Notes under the pieces: generated by a model
Seen by the model: only the letters and a program-made list of their open reading frames with translations
What the model was told of the DNA's origin: nothing
The model's database searches: none
Position numbers and translations under genes: made by a program
Shown: positions 32,601-45,900 of the stretch, piece by piece
How the letters are laid out: each line of letters starts with the position of its first letter
Position numbering within the stretch: the stretch's first letter is position 1
Origin: Corylus avellana
Taxonomy: Eukaryota; Streptophyta; Magnoliopsida; Fagales; Betulaceae
Reading direction: 5' to 3'
Assembly (NCBI RefSeq): GCF_901000735.1
Contig: NC_081551.1
Coordinates: 7,622,608-7,686,607, forward strand
DNA: 64,000 nucleotides

Positions 32601-35149
32601 AAGCTTCTGAACGATCCTTTGCCGCGCGCCCTGTGTTTTCTAATGATGTTTGTTGAATATTTATTCTCGGTTAGTGTAATTTTTGTCTGGGTATGGATGT
32701 CTGATTCATAATTAATTTAAAGAACAGTAAAATGCCATAGCCTACCTAAGCCAGATCTGCCAATCAGAAGGGTTGTGCACCTCAAAAGGGTTATGTCGTC
32801 ATTTACGGGAGTCGTAGGAGGAAAAATAATATGACTACTATTTCTTCTGAATTTAACTTTGAAGGGGGATGGTAAATTTGAATGTCATTTATGAGGGTTT
32901 TCTTGGTAGTTGCATTTTAAATGTTTCTGAGTCTTGTACCTTTCAGGGACAAGTATGACAAGGAATCATTTTCACTTGTCTGTCTGATCCAGTAAATAAT
33001 ACAAGTAATATTGGAAGGGGCAAAAGCATAAATGACTTCAATTTTGTTCAAGATATTGATAAGTTTTTCATGAGATATCTATTATTTTATTAGTTTGATA
33101 TTTTTATAAATTCCCAGTATTCCCTTTATATATTGTTTATTTATTTATTTTTTTAAATTTTTGTTTCTACGTAAATTGGTTAATATAATTGATATTTTGC
33201 CACTATATTTCTTTAAGCAATGCTAAAATTTATATTTTTATTTAATAATTATTTTACTCTGCTGATGTAGTGTCAATTAGCAAGCCTCTTTTAAAATAAA
33301 TAATATTTAGAGGTTGATTGTTAGGAAGATGAAAAAGTGGTAGGATAAAATATGTGGTTTCTGGCTTTACTTTATTATTTTCTAAAGAATTTTTATATAT
33401 AGATAATCTTTATTTTCCCATTGTTGATACATGAATATTTTGGCCAATATTATTGTATATTGTTTTCATATGCGAATCTCGGCGATTCTAGAAATCATAC
33501 TTTGAAGCAAGTATATTCCAAAATTGTTCTCAGGCAATTAGTGGGGCTTTAAACAAGTGGAGTATTGTTGATTTAATTTTATTTCAAACAAGAGCCAAGC
33601 TTTAGCTTATTATTGAGTTAGATAATTTGTTTAAACTTTGGCTCCTTAATTTTTCGAGCGTATTCGAGCTTGTTCACAAGTTGCCCAATTAACTTATTCA
33701 TTTCTTATATAAAGTAAATATTGTTTATTATTTTTTTGGGTAAATCAATACTAATTATTAAGATTTTATCATTTGAGTTAATGATAATTTGTCCAAGTTT
33801 GACTCGTGTACATGTAAACATGAATATATCTATGGTTAAACTTCTTTTTACAACAATAATGATTCAAGCTATATCTATTATGTCATGAAAATAATTTCTT
33901 CTTACTTAAGAGATGTTCTAATTACCAAACTAAAATAATACCATCAAAACTAGTAAAAATAAAGTCTTACGAGTTTATATTGAGCTTATTTATATGAATC
34001 GAGCAGATTGTCTAATAGACTTATTTATTTATGGTCCTAACTGTTCGTTTGAAACATAAGATCGTATGAAATTTATTGCCTGTAGTGTGGACAGTTGTTT
34101 CATAACCCTGCATTGTTAATGACTATAAGGTGGTTTAATCAGAATTTCAAATATTATTAACAAATTTGTTACAAATGAATGAATTTTATCTTGAGGGGAA
34201 AGCTTTGTAGTTAGTTGGACACTGTTGTATACATTCTTTCGTGAGCTGGAAAGTGAGTATATACCGTGCAGAAAAAGTAAAGGAGATATTGAATTGAATG
34301 GACGTGGTAACAATTAATATAATAATAAGGAGGTAAAAGGCCCAAATAAAAGGTGAGAGGGCGATGATTAAAGTTAATAGAGGATTAAGCCGATTGGCTT
34401 GAGCACGTGGAGTGAATTGGTCAAAATCAGAAGAATCCTATAAGGTGATAGGGAAGCTTTGGATTTTCAATCAGAAATTGACATGATCTTAAATTCACGT
34501 AACCCTTGTTAATTGATTGGGTCACTTGTAAAGAGAAAGGGAGAGAAAAGCTAAAAGAATGAAGAAAAAAAAAGAGATGAAAAAGTCATTGTGGCAACTT
34601 GCGTAGCTTTGAATCATTTTTTTTCTCTTTGGTGGTGGTTGGGAAGTAATACTTTAAGAGAGAGAATATACAAAGGTTCATGATATGGAGGCCCAAGCCG
34701 AGATTATTGTTATTGTTATTATTATTATTATTTTGCATAGTTGAGATCAGAAGCGAAAACAAACTAGCGAGATGCAATAAAGAAAAAACATAGTACTTAA
34801 CCAAAAACCAAAGAGGGTAGTTAATCAAGAGGAAAATCTAAGTGGGTTGCATGAGTCTCACCTTCATTGGGGTGGCTATAGCAAAGAGGATAGAACCATC
34901 TGATGACTCTAACTTAGCAATGAGTTTCACCTTCTTTGGTTTACCAACTAGCAAGAGAGCTGATGAGTTCAAAAGCGTATTAGAAATAAAAAGGACAATT
35001 CTCCAATTTGAGGTGATAGAGTTATGCCGCAGATTGAATATTACCGGGAGGGAGTCCCTTCAAAGGGCCACATTTTGACAAGTACAAAATTAAAGGCAGG
35101 CTTAAGTGTAAAGTCAGTTGCATGAGTCTCACTTTCACTGGAGTTACAA
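32601..35149. other. Spacer between actin and LINE-B, no gene seen
   Basis: About 2.5 kb of AT-rich DNA. It includes a TTG/ATT trinucleotide tract near 34705-34733 and a 78-codon frame at 34842-35078 that I do not recognise. The phrase GCATGAGTCTCAC(C/T)TTCA occurs twice (34848, 35120), a local duplication. No RNA gene or clear element boundary. Confidence 0.55.
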
Positions 35150-35534
35150 GGAGAATCTAGGGGTGAATAGATGGTTACCGTTAGTGGTTATTGGCTAAAA
35201 CCACTAACCGTAATCGCCTAGACGGTTAACCGGTGGTTAGCGGTTAGTAACTTTAATAACCGTTAACCGCTTTTTAAATGAACAAATTAAATTAATTTTT
35301 TTTTTAAAAAAAACAAAAGATGTTTCTATGGTAATACGATAATATCATACTACATATGACATCGTTTATAGATTTTTATATATATTTAAAATTTTAAACA
35401 CAAAAATGCCATCGTTTCATGTATATATATATATAGGCAGTTAACGGTTAGGGATTTTTCTTAACTGCCTTTAAAAGCGGTTAGCAGTTAGCAGATAGTT
35501 AATAACCGCCTGCCTTTTCATCCCTAGGAGAAGG
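35150..35534. mobile_element. hAT-type MITE rich in CGGTTA / TAACCG motifs
   Basis: The element is 35158-35526 (369 bp). Ends are TAGGGGTGAATAG on the left and, reversed, TAGGGATGAAAAG on the right. Flanking octamers are GGAGAATC and GGAGAAGG (6 of 8 match), consistent with a decayed hAT target duplication. Both subterminal regions carry clusters of (GC)GGTTA and TAACCG(C/T), for example ACGGTTAACCGGTGGTTAGC, likely transposase-binding repeats. No coding capacity. Confidence 0.72.
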
Positions 35535-36276
35535 CTAAAGAAAAGTGGATGGACCCATTCGAAGAGCACTCAATGACTAATGGTCACAACGACTGGCGGA
35601 ACCAAAAATTTATTATTGTAGGGGCCAAATTAAAAATATAATAAACGCAATTTAAAATAAAAAAAATGAATGTTTTTCAATTGCAACCATTAGGTTTCCA
35701 CCACTAGAAATTTTAGAACGATATTTTTTAGCAACTCTTTAAGATTTGAAGTTTCGTCATTAAAATCTAACAGTTTATTACTTTTTAAAATGTCAACTTA
35801 TTTTCTTTTGAATAGATAGTTTTAGTTTTGACGTTGTGATTCAAGAACCTAAATTTTTAAATTTAAATTACAATTACATAAGAGAAAACCATTGATAAAC
35901 AACAAATAAACAATCATAAAGTAGAAACAAACAAACACACACACCCACACACACACATATATATATATATAACAGTAATCATGGAATAAATTATATACAG
36001 CGAAAGTATTTATTTGTTTGCTTTGATTATGAACACTACCCAATTTTTTTTTTTTTTTTTAAAACATATATCTTTCGAAATTTTCTACAAGCTAATTTTA
36101 TATGAATCTTATAATATTCTCTAAGTAGCAAATAGTGCTTGATAATGATGGGTGATGCAACCAAAATAATATATCATTTTTGCCTTATTCACTCACTAGA
36201 GAAAAGAAGATGGTTACCAATAATTCAAAAAAAAAAAAACTTTAGAGTAATTAAAAAAAAAATGATTTTTATAAAA
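35535..36276. other. AT-rich spacer with CA/TA microsatellite
   Basis: Contains a hAT-like fragment GGCGGAACCAAAAATTT near 35597 without a partner end, and a (CA)n(TA)n microsatellite at about 35932-35972. Otherwise nothing recognised before the 5' end of LINE-B. Confidence 0.5.
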
Positions 36277-36423
36277 GCGTCCCTTCCTAGTTCTCTCTCG
36301 AGAGGCGACTAGCGGCGAGGGTTTTAGTCCTCCTACTGGTGACAGTTGTGGAGGGTACGGCGGGCCAAACGGAGGGTGGAAGGAAGGAGTTCAGTGGCTG
36401 GGCGGCGCTCAAGTAGGGCTAAG

Positions 36424-37899
36424 ATGGCAGAAAGTATCGAAAATCTGTGTAGCAAACTGTCGTTACTGGAAGGCGAAAAGCAGGGCATTGCAATTACAGA
36501 GGGAGAAGTAGAGGAGGCAAGGGCTATAGGGGGGCGGTGTCTGATAGGGAAAATTTGGATGGAGAAAACGGTGAATAAGGAGGCCTTTAAGACTGTACTG
36601 TCCAGAGTTTGGCGAACAATTGGAGGAGTGGTGTTCAAAGAGCTGGATGACAATATCTGGTTATTTGAATTTGATGATGAGTTTGACATGAGAAGGGTGC
36701 TAGAAGGACGACCATGGTCTTTTGATCGCCAGATTCTCGTAATTACCGAATTTGATGGCAGTATTCCACCCTCACAAATGCAATTCACGCACTCCCCGTT
36801 TTGGGTGCAGGTACACGAAATGCCATTGCTGCTTATGACCAAAGGGATAGGAGGAAAAATAGGAGAATCCTTGGGGCAACTAATGGAGGTTGATGTTGCG
36901 GGCGACGGAGTGGGCTGGGGACGGTGTCTGAGAATTTGAGTGGTTCTAGACTTAACCAAACCTCTTGATAGGGGGAGGGGCCTTACTTTGGCAGGGAAGT
37001 CCTATTGGGTTATCTTCAAGTATGAGAAGTTGCCTTCGATGTGCTTTGATTGTGGTAGAATAATCCATGGCGAAAAAGGGTGTCCAATGTTCAAGAGCAG
37101 CAGGCGAAGCTCCTCAGGAGCCCCAAAACAATGGGGAGTTTGGCTTCGGGTGGATGATCGAAGACGGAAAGGCGAAGGTGGCTCCAATGCGTATACCGGC
37201 GAAGACGGGTGGCAGCGCAGCCAGGGAGGGGGAAGAGGTGTCGGTGACGGCTATCCTGGGAAAATTCAGACAAACATGGAAATCCCCGGGTTCCACGGTA
37301 ACCCTAGATTGTGGCCCAATAATAACAAAGAGGAGGGGGTTGAAGATTCTGGATCTTGCCATATTGGTATGCAGGAGGGTAGGCAGGAAAAGGAAGTGAC
37401 GGAAGAAAAGGAGCGGGTGAATCAAGATTCGGGCGCAGAAATAGAAAATATGAATGGAAAGAAAGGAGGAGGGGCCAAATGGGGTAAGAAGGGTACTAGG
37501 GCTGACTCTGACCTTGATGACACGTGGTTGAAAGGGGCATCCAATTTGGGTGATGGGCTTGGAACTAAGGAGGGGGCCTACGTACCTTTGGGTCCTCAAA
37601 GTATACCAATGGAAATACTTCCCAGCCCAAACCAAGATTCGATCCCTGTATGCACTGCAGGCCTAAGCGGTAGCAATCTGAAGGTCTGGAAAAGGAGGGC
37701 CCGTGTAGGGAAAAACGTGGAGCAGGAAAAAGCTAAGGAATGTGGGAGCACATTGCTACGGAAACGACAGGGAGCCCAGAACGAGAATGGAGACAGCGTA
37801 GGGAGGGAAGGAAAACGAAATAAAATGGAAGTAGAGAAGGAGACCGAAGAAGACAATGAAGTGGCGGCGGCTGTGACCCAGCCCCGCCAGCTACAATGA
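36424..37899 (+). pseudogene. LINE-B ORF1: DUF4283 and zinc-knuckle protein, one stop
   Basis: Nucleic-acid-binding ORF1 of the LINE, 491 codons plus stop. From the ATG at 36424 the product starts MAESIENLC. A DUF4283 domain follows (GKIWMEKTVNKEAFKTVL at about 40-58, then WSFDRQILVI..EFDG and FWVQVHEMPL). After an in-frame TGA at 36937-36939 comes the zinc knuckle CFDCGRIIHGEKGCP, a CCHC type. The C-terminal half is Gly/Glu/Lys-rich and low-complexity. The TGA stands where the family normally has an Arg codon, consistent with CGA to TGA decay. The frame is otherwise open to 37899 and overlaps ORF2 by four bases (ATGA). In the family ORF1 packages the LINE RNA. Confidence 0.87.
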
Positions 37900-40800
37900 G
37901 TCTATTAAGTTGGAACTGCCGAGGGATTGGGCATCCTCGGGCAGTTCGGGACCTTTGTCAACTGACAAAGGAGAAGAAGCCCAACATTTTGTTTCTCATT
38001 GAAACAAAATGTAGGAAAAATAAAATGGAAATTCTTAGAGTGAAGCTAGGTTTTGAAGGGATGTTTGTGGTGGATCCTATAGGAAGAAGTGGAGGGCTTG
38101 GTCTTTTTTGGAAAGAGAAAGACATGCTGGAGATCCAAAATTACTCAAGAATGCATATCAATGCCGTGGTTAAAATTGGGGAGGGCATAAGCGGGTGGAA
38201 GCTGACTGGATTCTATGGCCAACCAGATTGGACCAAAAGGCAGGAGTCTTGGTCGCTTTTGCGGCACCTCAAACAATTTTCTCCATCTCCGTGGCTCTGT
38301 ATTGGTGATTATAATGAAATTATGAATCAAAGCGAGAAAGTGGGAGCTAACCTTCGAAAGGATACGATGATGAGTCAGTTTAGGGAGGCTCTTGATGATT
38401 GTAATCTTAATGATTTGGGATACATTGGGTCGAAGTACACGTGGAATAATCACCGAGAGGATGATGGTTTCATCAAAGAACGGCTGGATAGGGCCACAGC
38501 CAATACCGGGTGGTGCAACCTTTTCAAAAATTTTGAGGTGAGGGTGTTGGCTTCACGTACATCAGACCACAAGCCACTTTTGCTTTCCTACTCGGACAAA
38601 ATTGTCGGGCAATCAGGTCCCTCTCGTGGAAATAAGTTTGAAGCAAGATGGCTACACGATGAAGAAGCTACTGAGGTGATAAAAAGGGCGTGGATGTACC
38701 CTGTGGGGGGAGGGCTGAATATGAATACCGTGCAGCAAAAGCTTGCCTCATGCAAGGCTGATTTACGTACATGGAGCTGGAAAAAATATGGCCATGTGGA
38801 GAAAAATATAAAGGAGAAGACCAAGGTGTTGGAAGAGGTGCAGCGACAAGAAAATAAAGAAAATGTGGGGAAAATCAAGCAGCTTCAAAGGGAACTTGAC
38901 ATACTGCTAGAACAAAAAGATACAAGGTGGAAACAACGGGCCAAACAAAATTGGTATCAACAGGGAGATCGCAATACCCCATTTTTTCATGCTTGGGCGA
39001 GCCACCGACGGAAAATTAATTATATTGGGAAGATAGTCGATGAAGGGGGGACCGAATGGAGCAAAGTGGAAGACATTAGCAATGCATTCATTGAGTTTTA
39101 CCAGCAGCTCTTCACCACGGGGACGGTACAGGAGGTGGGCAAATGCCTGGATGGGATGGAGAGGAGAGTCACGGAGGAGATGAACATTAACCTTCTTAGG
39201 CCGTTTACTCAGAGTGAAGTGGAAAGTGCTTTGCAACAAATGCACCCTTTAAAATCTCCCGGGCCTGATGGTATGTCAGCAGTATTCTACCAACATTCAT
39301 GGGGTATGATTAATAAGGAGGTATGTATGGCGGTGCTCGATTTTTTGAATAATGGAATTTTTGAAACATCTATCAATGAGACCTTTATTACTTTAATTCC
39401 AAAAATCAAAGCTCCCACACGTATTACTGAGACAGGCCAATCAGTTTATGTAATGTTATTTATAAATTGATTGCTAAAGCCTTAGCAAATAGGATGAAGA
39501 AGGTTTTGCCCCAAATTATTTCCCCCAATCAAAGTGCATTTATCCCAGGTCGACTTATAACAGACAATATTTTGGTGGCATTTGAAGCACTTCACACAAT
39601 GGATGCTAGGTTAACAGGAAGGAAAGGCTATATGGCACTGAAGTTAGACATGAGTAAAGCCTATGACCGGGTTGAATGGGCATTCTTGGAGGCTGTTATG
39701 GTAGGACTGGGGTTTGCAGAAGAGTGGGTAGAAAAGGTGATGACGTGTGTCCGCACAGTTACATACTCTATTCTCATTAATGGGCAACCATATGGGAAAA
39801 TTGTGCCAACTAGGGGCATACGGCAAGGGGACCCACTATCTCCGTATCTCTTTATCTTATGTGCGGAGGGACTTAGCACCATGCTGAATAAGGCGGAACG
39901 GGAGGGTCGGATTTCAGGACTCCCAATTGCCCGTGGAGGAACAAAGATAAATCATTTGTTGTTTGCAGATGATAGTTTACTTTTTTGCAGGGCCAGCTTT
40001 TTGGAGTGGGTTCGTATCCAAGAGGTGTTGAAGGTATATGAAAAAGCATCAGGCCAACAATTGAACCGAAGTAAGACTTCCATTTTCTTTAGCAAGAATA
40101 CTAAGATGGAAGCCAAAGAAGTAATTCTTCAAGCAGCAGGGGTGACCTCCACGACCAGGTATGAGAAATATTTGGGCTTACCTGCATTAATTGGGAGATC
40201 AAAAGTGAGTGCCTTCACGAGTATTACAGGGAAAATATGGGACCGCATGAATGGTTGGAAGGAGAAGTTCCTTTCCCAAGCAGGGAAGGAAGTACTTTTG
40301 AAGGCTGTGGTACAATCGATCCCAACTTATACAATGAGCGTCTTTCAATTGCCAAAGACGCTTTGTAAAGAAATTAACTCCATGATGGCTAAATTTTGGT
40401 GGGGGCATAAGGAGAATGATTCGCGGATTGCGTGGATGAGTTGGCATAAGATGGGTATGGCAAAAGAGAGTGGCGGGATGGGGTTTCGTGACATTGAAAT
40501 GTTCAATCTAGCGCTCCTTGCCAAGCAAGGGTGGTGAATTTTGACCAACCCCCACACTTTAGTCGCTACAATATTCCGGGAAAAATACTACCCCCACGGG
40601 AATTATTTGGAAGCAAATCTGGGACGAAAACCATCATACGCATGGAGAAGCATATGGAATGCAAAAGGCTTACTTAACGAAGGCATACTATGGAGAGTTG
40701 GTAATGGAGAATCAATCCGGATTTGGGAAGATAGGTGGCTTCCAAACAAAGGGTCACACAAGGTCCAGTCTCCAATCCACATTCTGCCTAGAGATGCTAC

Positions 40801-42004
40801 CGTGAGTGCCCTCCTAAATCTGGATACAAACTGGTGGGATACGGAATTGGTTCATCATGTGTTCCATGAAGAAGAAGCAAAGGAGATATGTGGAATGGTG
40901 GTATGTCCCAACAGAAGTGACCGATTGGTATGGGCAGGGGGGAAGAATGGGGTTTTTACTGTCCGGAGTGCTTATCACCTAGCTAAAGAAATTGGGCTAA
41001 GGGAAGAAGGAAGCTGTTCGGAAGCTAACATGCTCAAAAGGGTGTGGAAAGGGATATGGAAGATACGGGGAGCCAGTGTGGTCAAAACATTTATGTGGCA
41101 AGCATGTAATAATATATTGCCCACAAAGGAGATGCTGCACAAGAGGAAAATAACACAAGACCCTCTCTGCCCGATTTGTGGCTTGAAACCTGAAACTGTC
41201 GGCCATATACTCTGGAGCTGCCCTTCTGCCACAGATGTGTGGACAGAATGCTACCCCAAACTCAGCAAATGTGCAAGTATTGAAGCTGACTTCATTGATA
41301 TCATGGCCCACTTGTTAGAGAGATTGGATGCGGACCAGTTACAACTTATGGCGACAGTGGCTCGACAAATTTGGCTAAGGCGAAATATGGTGGTGTTTGG
41401 AGGAGAACTGACGGAACCAAGTACTATTGTCCGATGGGGCAGGGACCAAGTTGAAAATTGGTGTACCTTCAACAAACGAAGACCAAGGAGGGAGGTGGGT
41501 TCGGGGCCAGCTCCTGCAACTACATGGATCAAACCGCCCCAGGGATATGTGAAAGTTAATTGGGATGCCTCAATTGACAAGCGCAGGAACAAAATGGGTG
41601 TGGGTGTAGTGGTTCGCGATCACGGAGGTGGAGCTGTTGCCATGTTTTGCACACACAAAGAGTATGTACAGGACCCAACCATGGCCGAAGCCCTTGCAGC
41701 CTGGGAGGCAGTGAAGCTGGCTCAAAGGATGGAGCTACGGCATGTTCTGTTTGAAGGGGACTCGCTGGAGGTGGTTCAAATGCTGCACAGGGAAGACGGA
41801 TGTTGGGCTAATTATGGACAGGTAGTGAACGATGCAAAGGAGATGCTGCAAAACTGGAATGGGTGGGGTATTCAGCATGTTCGTAGATCTGCCAATGGTG
41901 CTGCCCATCAATTGGCTAAGTTGGCCCTTGGATGTGAGGCTATGCGAGAATGGCGGGATGGGTTTCCCCCGAGTGTGCTAGCTATTGTAATATCTGAAAG
42001 CTGA
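37896..42004 (+). pseudogene. LINE-B ORF2: endonuclease, reverse transcriptase, zf-RVT, RNase H; broken
   Basis: The replicase ORF of the LINE. The first frame (37896-39470) has the apurinic-type endonuclease: LSWNCRG at the start, FLIETK, GDYNEI and SDHKPL as metal/active-site landmarks. The reverse transcriptase begins at PLKSPGPDG and FITLIPKIK, then a one-base loss near 39433-39438 shifts the frame. The second frame (39467 on) carries [26 protein letters not shown] and the catalytic FADD (39962-39973). A TGA at 40535-40537 interrupts the thumb region. The same frame then runs to 42004 with zf-RVT (CPICGLKPETVGHILWSC) and an RNase H domain (VNWDAS..., FEGDSLEVV, NGAAHQLAK). Three lesions in about 4.1 kb suggest a fairly recent copy. 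Confidence 0.92.
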
Positions 42005-42058
42005 GTCTTAGTCCTGTAATGAATCCCAATTCAAAAAAAAAAAAAAAAAAAAAAAAAA

Positions 42059-42940
42059 GATTTTCAAAAGACCAAGTGAGCCTCTCTTTTAATGCGTAGA
42101 TGCCATTTTCAAATTTTTCCTTAATTAAAAAAAAAAAAAAATGAAAGGCTTGTGGGATCCACATCAAAATTAACTTTAAGACAAAAGGAAATTCCAATCT
42201 TTAAGGTGAGTAAGGCTAAAAATGGAAATGTGCTTGGAAAAGATTAAGCATTTGGGGAGGCTTCATAGTCGATTTTTTTTTTCACCGCACAAAAGAAATT
42301 ATTTTGTTGTGAATGAACAAGATATTGAGAAGTCCATACATAGAATCATAATTATTGACACAGGCTTTTTTCCACAAAAAGTGAATCTTTTGTTACAAAT
42401 GAAGCATAAGTGATGTGGATTATTCAAGAATCAATTGTTGTCATTTGGGACATGTTCAACCAGTCCGTCCAATTAGAAAGTCATGTCATATCTTGTAATT
42501 TTGCAGAACAATCAAAACTTTTTTTTTTTTTTTCCAATTATAAACTTACAGAAGTTATGCAGTGGCAAAGACATTCTTAAAATAGAGGCCTTTCAGGTAA
42601 TCATAGAGGTCTTTCAGGTGATCATAGACCACAGAAGAGAGAGCCCCCAAATGGGGCGGGCAACCACAAAAGTAAGCTGACTCTCTCTCTCTCTCTCTCT
42701 CTCCCTCTCCTACATTCCTCCCATTTGTAATCAGCAAATAAAACAGAAAAACCAAAATAAAACAAAACAAATAAATAAAAAACTTGTTCCTTATCCATCT
42801 TGTGTCTCCTTAAGAGAAGCAAACACTTTCCCTTTGGCAAAGCAAAAAAGAAAAAAAAAGACATACAATTGTACGTTGAGAAACACATGCATTCAAATTC
42901 AAAACCATTGCAGCGTTGAAGATTAAGACAGCAGGAAAGA
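42059..42940 (+). promoter_or_regulatory. CHX upstream region and 5' UTR
   Basis: Spacer from the LINE-B tail to the CHX start codon. Direct repeats AGGTAATCATAGAGGTCTTTC / AGGTGATCATAGA occur near 42595-42628. A (CT)n tract at about 42681-42704 is followed by an A-rich, purine-poor leader. CT tracts close to the start are common plant core-promoter or 5' UTR elements. I see no clear TATA box and cannot place the transcription start. Confidence 0.45.
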
Positions 42941-45900
42941 ATGGCGAATGAAGTGATAGTTGCCAACAAAACAGAAGACACAATCGTCTGCTATGCGCCG
43001 ACCATGATAACAACAAACGGTGTATGGCAGGGCGACAACCCTTTGGATTACTCTCTGCCTCTCTTTATATTACAATTGACTTTGATCGTCGTTGCCACTC
43101 GTGTTCTGGTTTTTCTCCTCAAACCCTTTCGCCAACCTCGTGTGATTTCAGAAATTCTGGTACGTTTTTATTTATTTATTTATTTATCATATATTTAATA
43201 TTGCATTCTTTATTCTCAGATTAATTTCCTACAATGTCATAAAGTTTCAACTTGTTTTCTCTATTTGGTATTCTCTATGATCCCCACTTAAATGATACTA
43301 GAATATCTATTAGTTTATGGGAAAAATCATATTTAACCCTTAAGTTTTTATCCAATTTTGATTTATTCCTAAGATTCCTAATTTCAATAATAAAGTCCTT
43401 AAATTTTACTCAATTTTCAAATTAGTCCCTCTTTCACTTTACAATCAAAGTTAAGAATTTTATATTTGTTACATATGTCTCATTTAACATGTCAGTGTCC
43501 CATCTCCATTGCCCAATAACACAAATTCACTTAAATCGGGGGGAAAAAAAAATTCCATGTGTCTCACTTTACAATCAAAGTTAACAATTTTCTATCTGTT
43601 ACATATGTCTCATTTAACATATCAGTGTCCCATCTCCATTGCCAAAGAACACAAATTCGCTTAAATAGGGGGAAAAAAAACATTCCATGTGTCTCATTTT
43701 ACAGTCAAAGTTAATAATTTTCTATCTGTTACATATGTCTCATTTAACATATCAGTGTCCCATCTTCATTGCCAAAGAACACAAATTCGATTAAATAGGG
43801 GGAAAAAGAATTCCATGTGTCTCATTTTATAGTCAAAGTTAACAATTTTCTATCTGTTACATATGTCTCATTTAACATATCAGTGTCCCATCCCCGTTGA
43901 AAAATAACACAAATTCGCTTAAGTAGAGGGAAAAAAACCATTCCATTTCTATTTCAAGATATATTTTACCGAAAGTTTAATTAATTTAACTTTTAGGACA
44001 AATGATAATCTATTATAATATTAGAGTTGAGATGCTAATAATTTGATGCTTGATACTGTACCATAGGACTTAAACACATAAACCATGGTCTAGGATCCCG
44101 GTAGAAAGTTACAATTTCATCTGCAAAATCATATTTATTGTAATGTTTGTTAGGATGCATGCAGTTCAAAAGACGTGAAATATTTAATTAAAATGAGAAA
44201 TGAATTATGGATTAAGGGTTCAAACTCAATACTTTCTGCTTTGTGAATTGTGAATTGTGGAAATGGGAAATGCATGCAGGGTGGAGTGATATTGGGTCCA
44301 TCAGTGCTTGGAAGGAGCACTACATTTGCCAACACAGTATTTCCTTTAAGAAGTGTGATGGTGCTTGAGACAATGGCAAATGTGGGTCTCCTTTACTTCC
44401 TCTTCCTTGTCGGAGTAGAGATGGACATTTCAGTAATCCGGCGAACCGGAAAAAAGGCCTTGGCCATTGCTCTTTCCGGCATGGTCTTGCCCTTCCTCAT
44501 TGGCGCCGCCTTTTCCTTCCTTCTCCACAAAAGAGATCAAAGCATGACACAAGGCACTTTCATCCTCTTCCTTGGAGTTGCTCTCTCTGTCACCGCATTC
44601 CCTGTGCTTGCTCGAATCCTCGCAGAGCTCAAGCTCATCAACCAAGAGCTCGGCAGGATTGCTATGTCGTCTGCTCTTGTAAACGACATGTGTGCTTGGA
44701 TTCTCTTAGCTCTAGCCATTGCCTTGTCTGAGAACAAATCCAAGTCCCCCCTGGCTTCTCTCTGGGTGGTACTTTCAAGCGCAGGGTTTGTCGTCATCTG
44801 CATTTTCGTCATCCGGCCGGCGATCTCTTGGATGATTCGGAGAACCCCAGAGGGAGAAAACTTCAGTGAGTTCAATGTCTGTCTTATTCTAACAGGGGTT
44901 ATGATCTCCGGCTTCCTTACAGACGCGATTGGAACACACTCTGTTTTTGGAGCTTTCATCTTTGGCTTGGTTATTCCAAATGGACCTCTTGGAGTTACTC
45001 TCATAGAAAAGCTTGAGGACTTTGTCTCGGGGCTTCTGCTCCCTCTCTTTTTCGCCATTAGCGGGCTCAAGACTAATATATCAACCATCAAGGATTCCTC
45101 CACCTGGGCAATTCTAATGCTTGTCATTGTTCTTTCCTGTGCCGGCAAGATTGCTGGAACTGTCGCTGTTGCTTTCTTTTATGACATGCCGATACGTGAA
45201 GGAATTACTCTTGGTTTGCTCATGAACACTAAAGGCCTTGTTGAAATGATTGTCCTCAATGTTGGGAAGGACCAAGAGGTACTCCCTTGTTCATTTCTAT
45301 TATAAACATAAATTTTAGCTGTTCATCTCGTCTAAGCATCTAAGCCATGTTTCAAAATTTAATGAAAAAAGTACCTTATTAAATTTCTGTCATACTTTTC
45401 TATGATGTTTCCGCACTTTTACAATCATACATTTTAAAGTTTAAAAAGTTGTAATGTCAGGTTTTCATTTTTAAAAACTTTAGAATATCATTATTTATTA
45501 ATGATTTTCTGTTAAATTTTTATAAGTTTCACGGAAGTATAAGGGACATTTCACATATTAACTGTTAAATTTAACCCTAAATCCTAACTATAGGAGTGAC
45601 TTTGCAAAATTTTAAAATATGGGAACTTGATATTATAACTTTTTAAACTTTATGGGTATGATTGCAAAAATGCCAAAATATTAGGGAGGTGAGTGAAAGT
45701 TTCCCTTAATTTCTACAACTCCTAGTCTCTCTAACTTTCTCTATCTCTATTTAAGCACAAGAATGATGAAAACACATGCAATTACTTGCAGGTGCTAGAT
45801 GATGAGGCATTTGCAATCATGGTGGTTGTGGCCGTAGTTATGACTGGAATCATCACGCCGATTGTAACAACAATTTACCGGCCAGCAAGAAAGTTCGTAC

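Larger units (their letters stand above)
36277..42058 (+). mobile_element. LINE-B: nearly full-length L1-type non-LTR retrotransposon
   Basis: A 5.8-kb element with a 5' UTR from about 36277, ORF1 (36424-37899), ORF2 (37896-42004) and a 26-base poly(A) tail (42033-42058). ORF order and domains (nucleic-acid-binding ORF1, then endonuclease, reverse transcriptase, zf-RVT and RNase H) are those of plant L1 LINEs. Two stops and one frameshift inactivate it. A candidate target duplication (GATTTT.. at 36262 and 42059) is imperfect, so the exact 5' end is uncertain. Confidence 0.9.

Noticed and set aside
34842..35078. 78-codon frame upstream of the hAT-type MITE
   Set aside because: Part of a local duplicated phrase, no domain recognised, no start or splice support.
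36333..36959. 208-codon minus-strand frame opposite LINE ORF1
   Set aside because: Shadow of the ORF1 frame; Ser/Pro-rich as expected from the reverse of its codons.
36262..42075. Exact target duplication for LINE-B (GATTTT.. on both sides)
   Set aside because: Only a short, gapped match in AT-rich sequence; not strong enough to fix the 5' end.
44537..45148. 203-codon minus-strand frame over CHX exon 2
   Set aside because: Antisense shadow of the conserved membrane domain; composition follows the sense codons.
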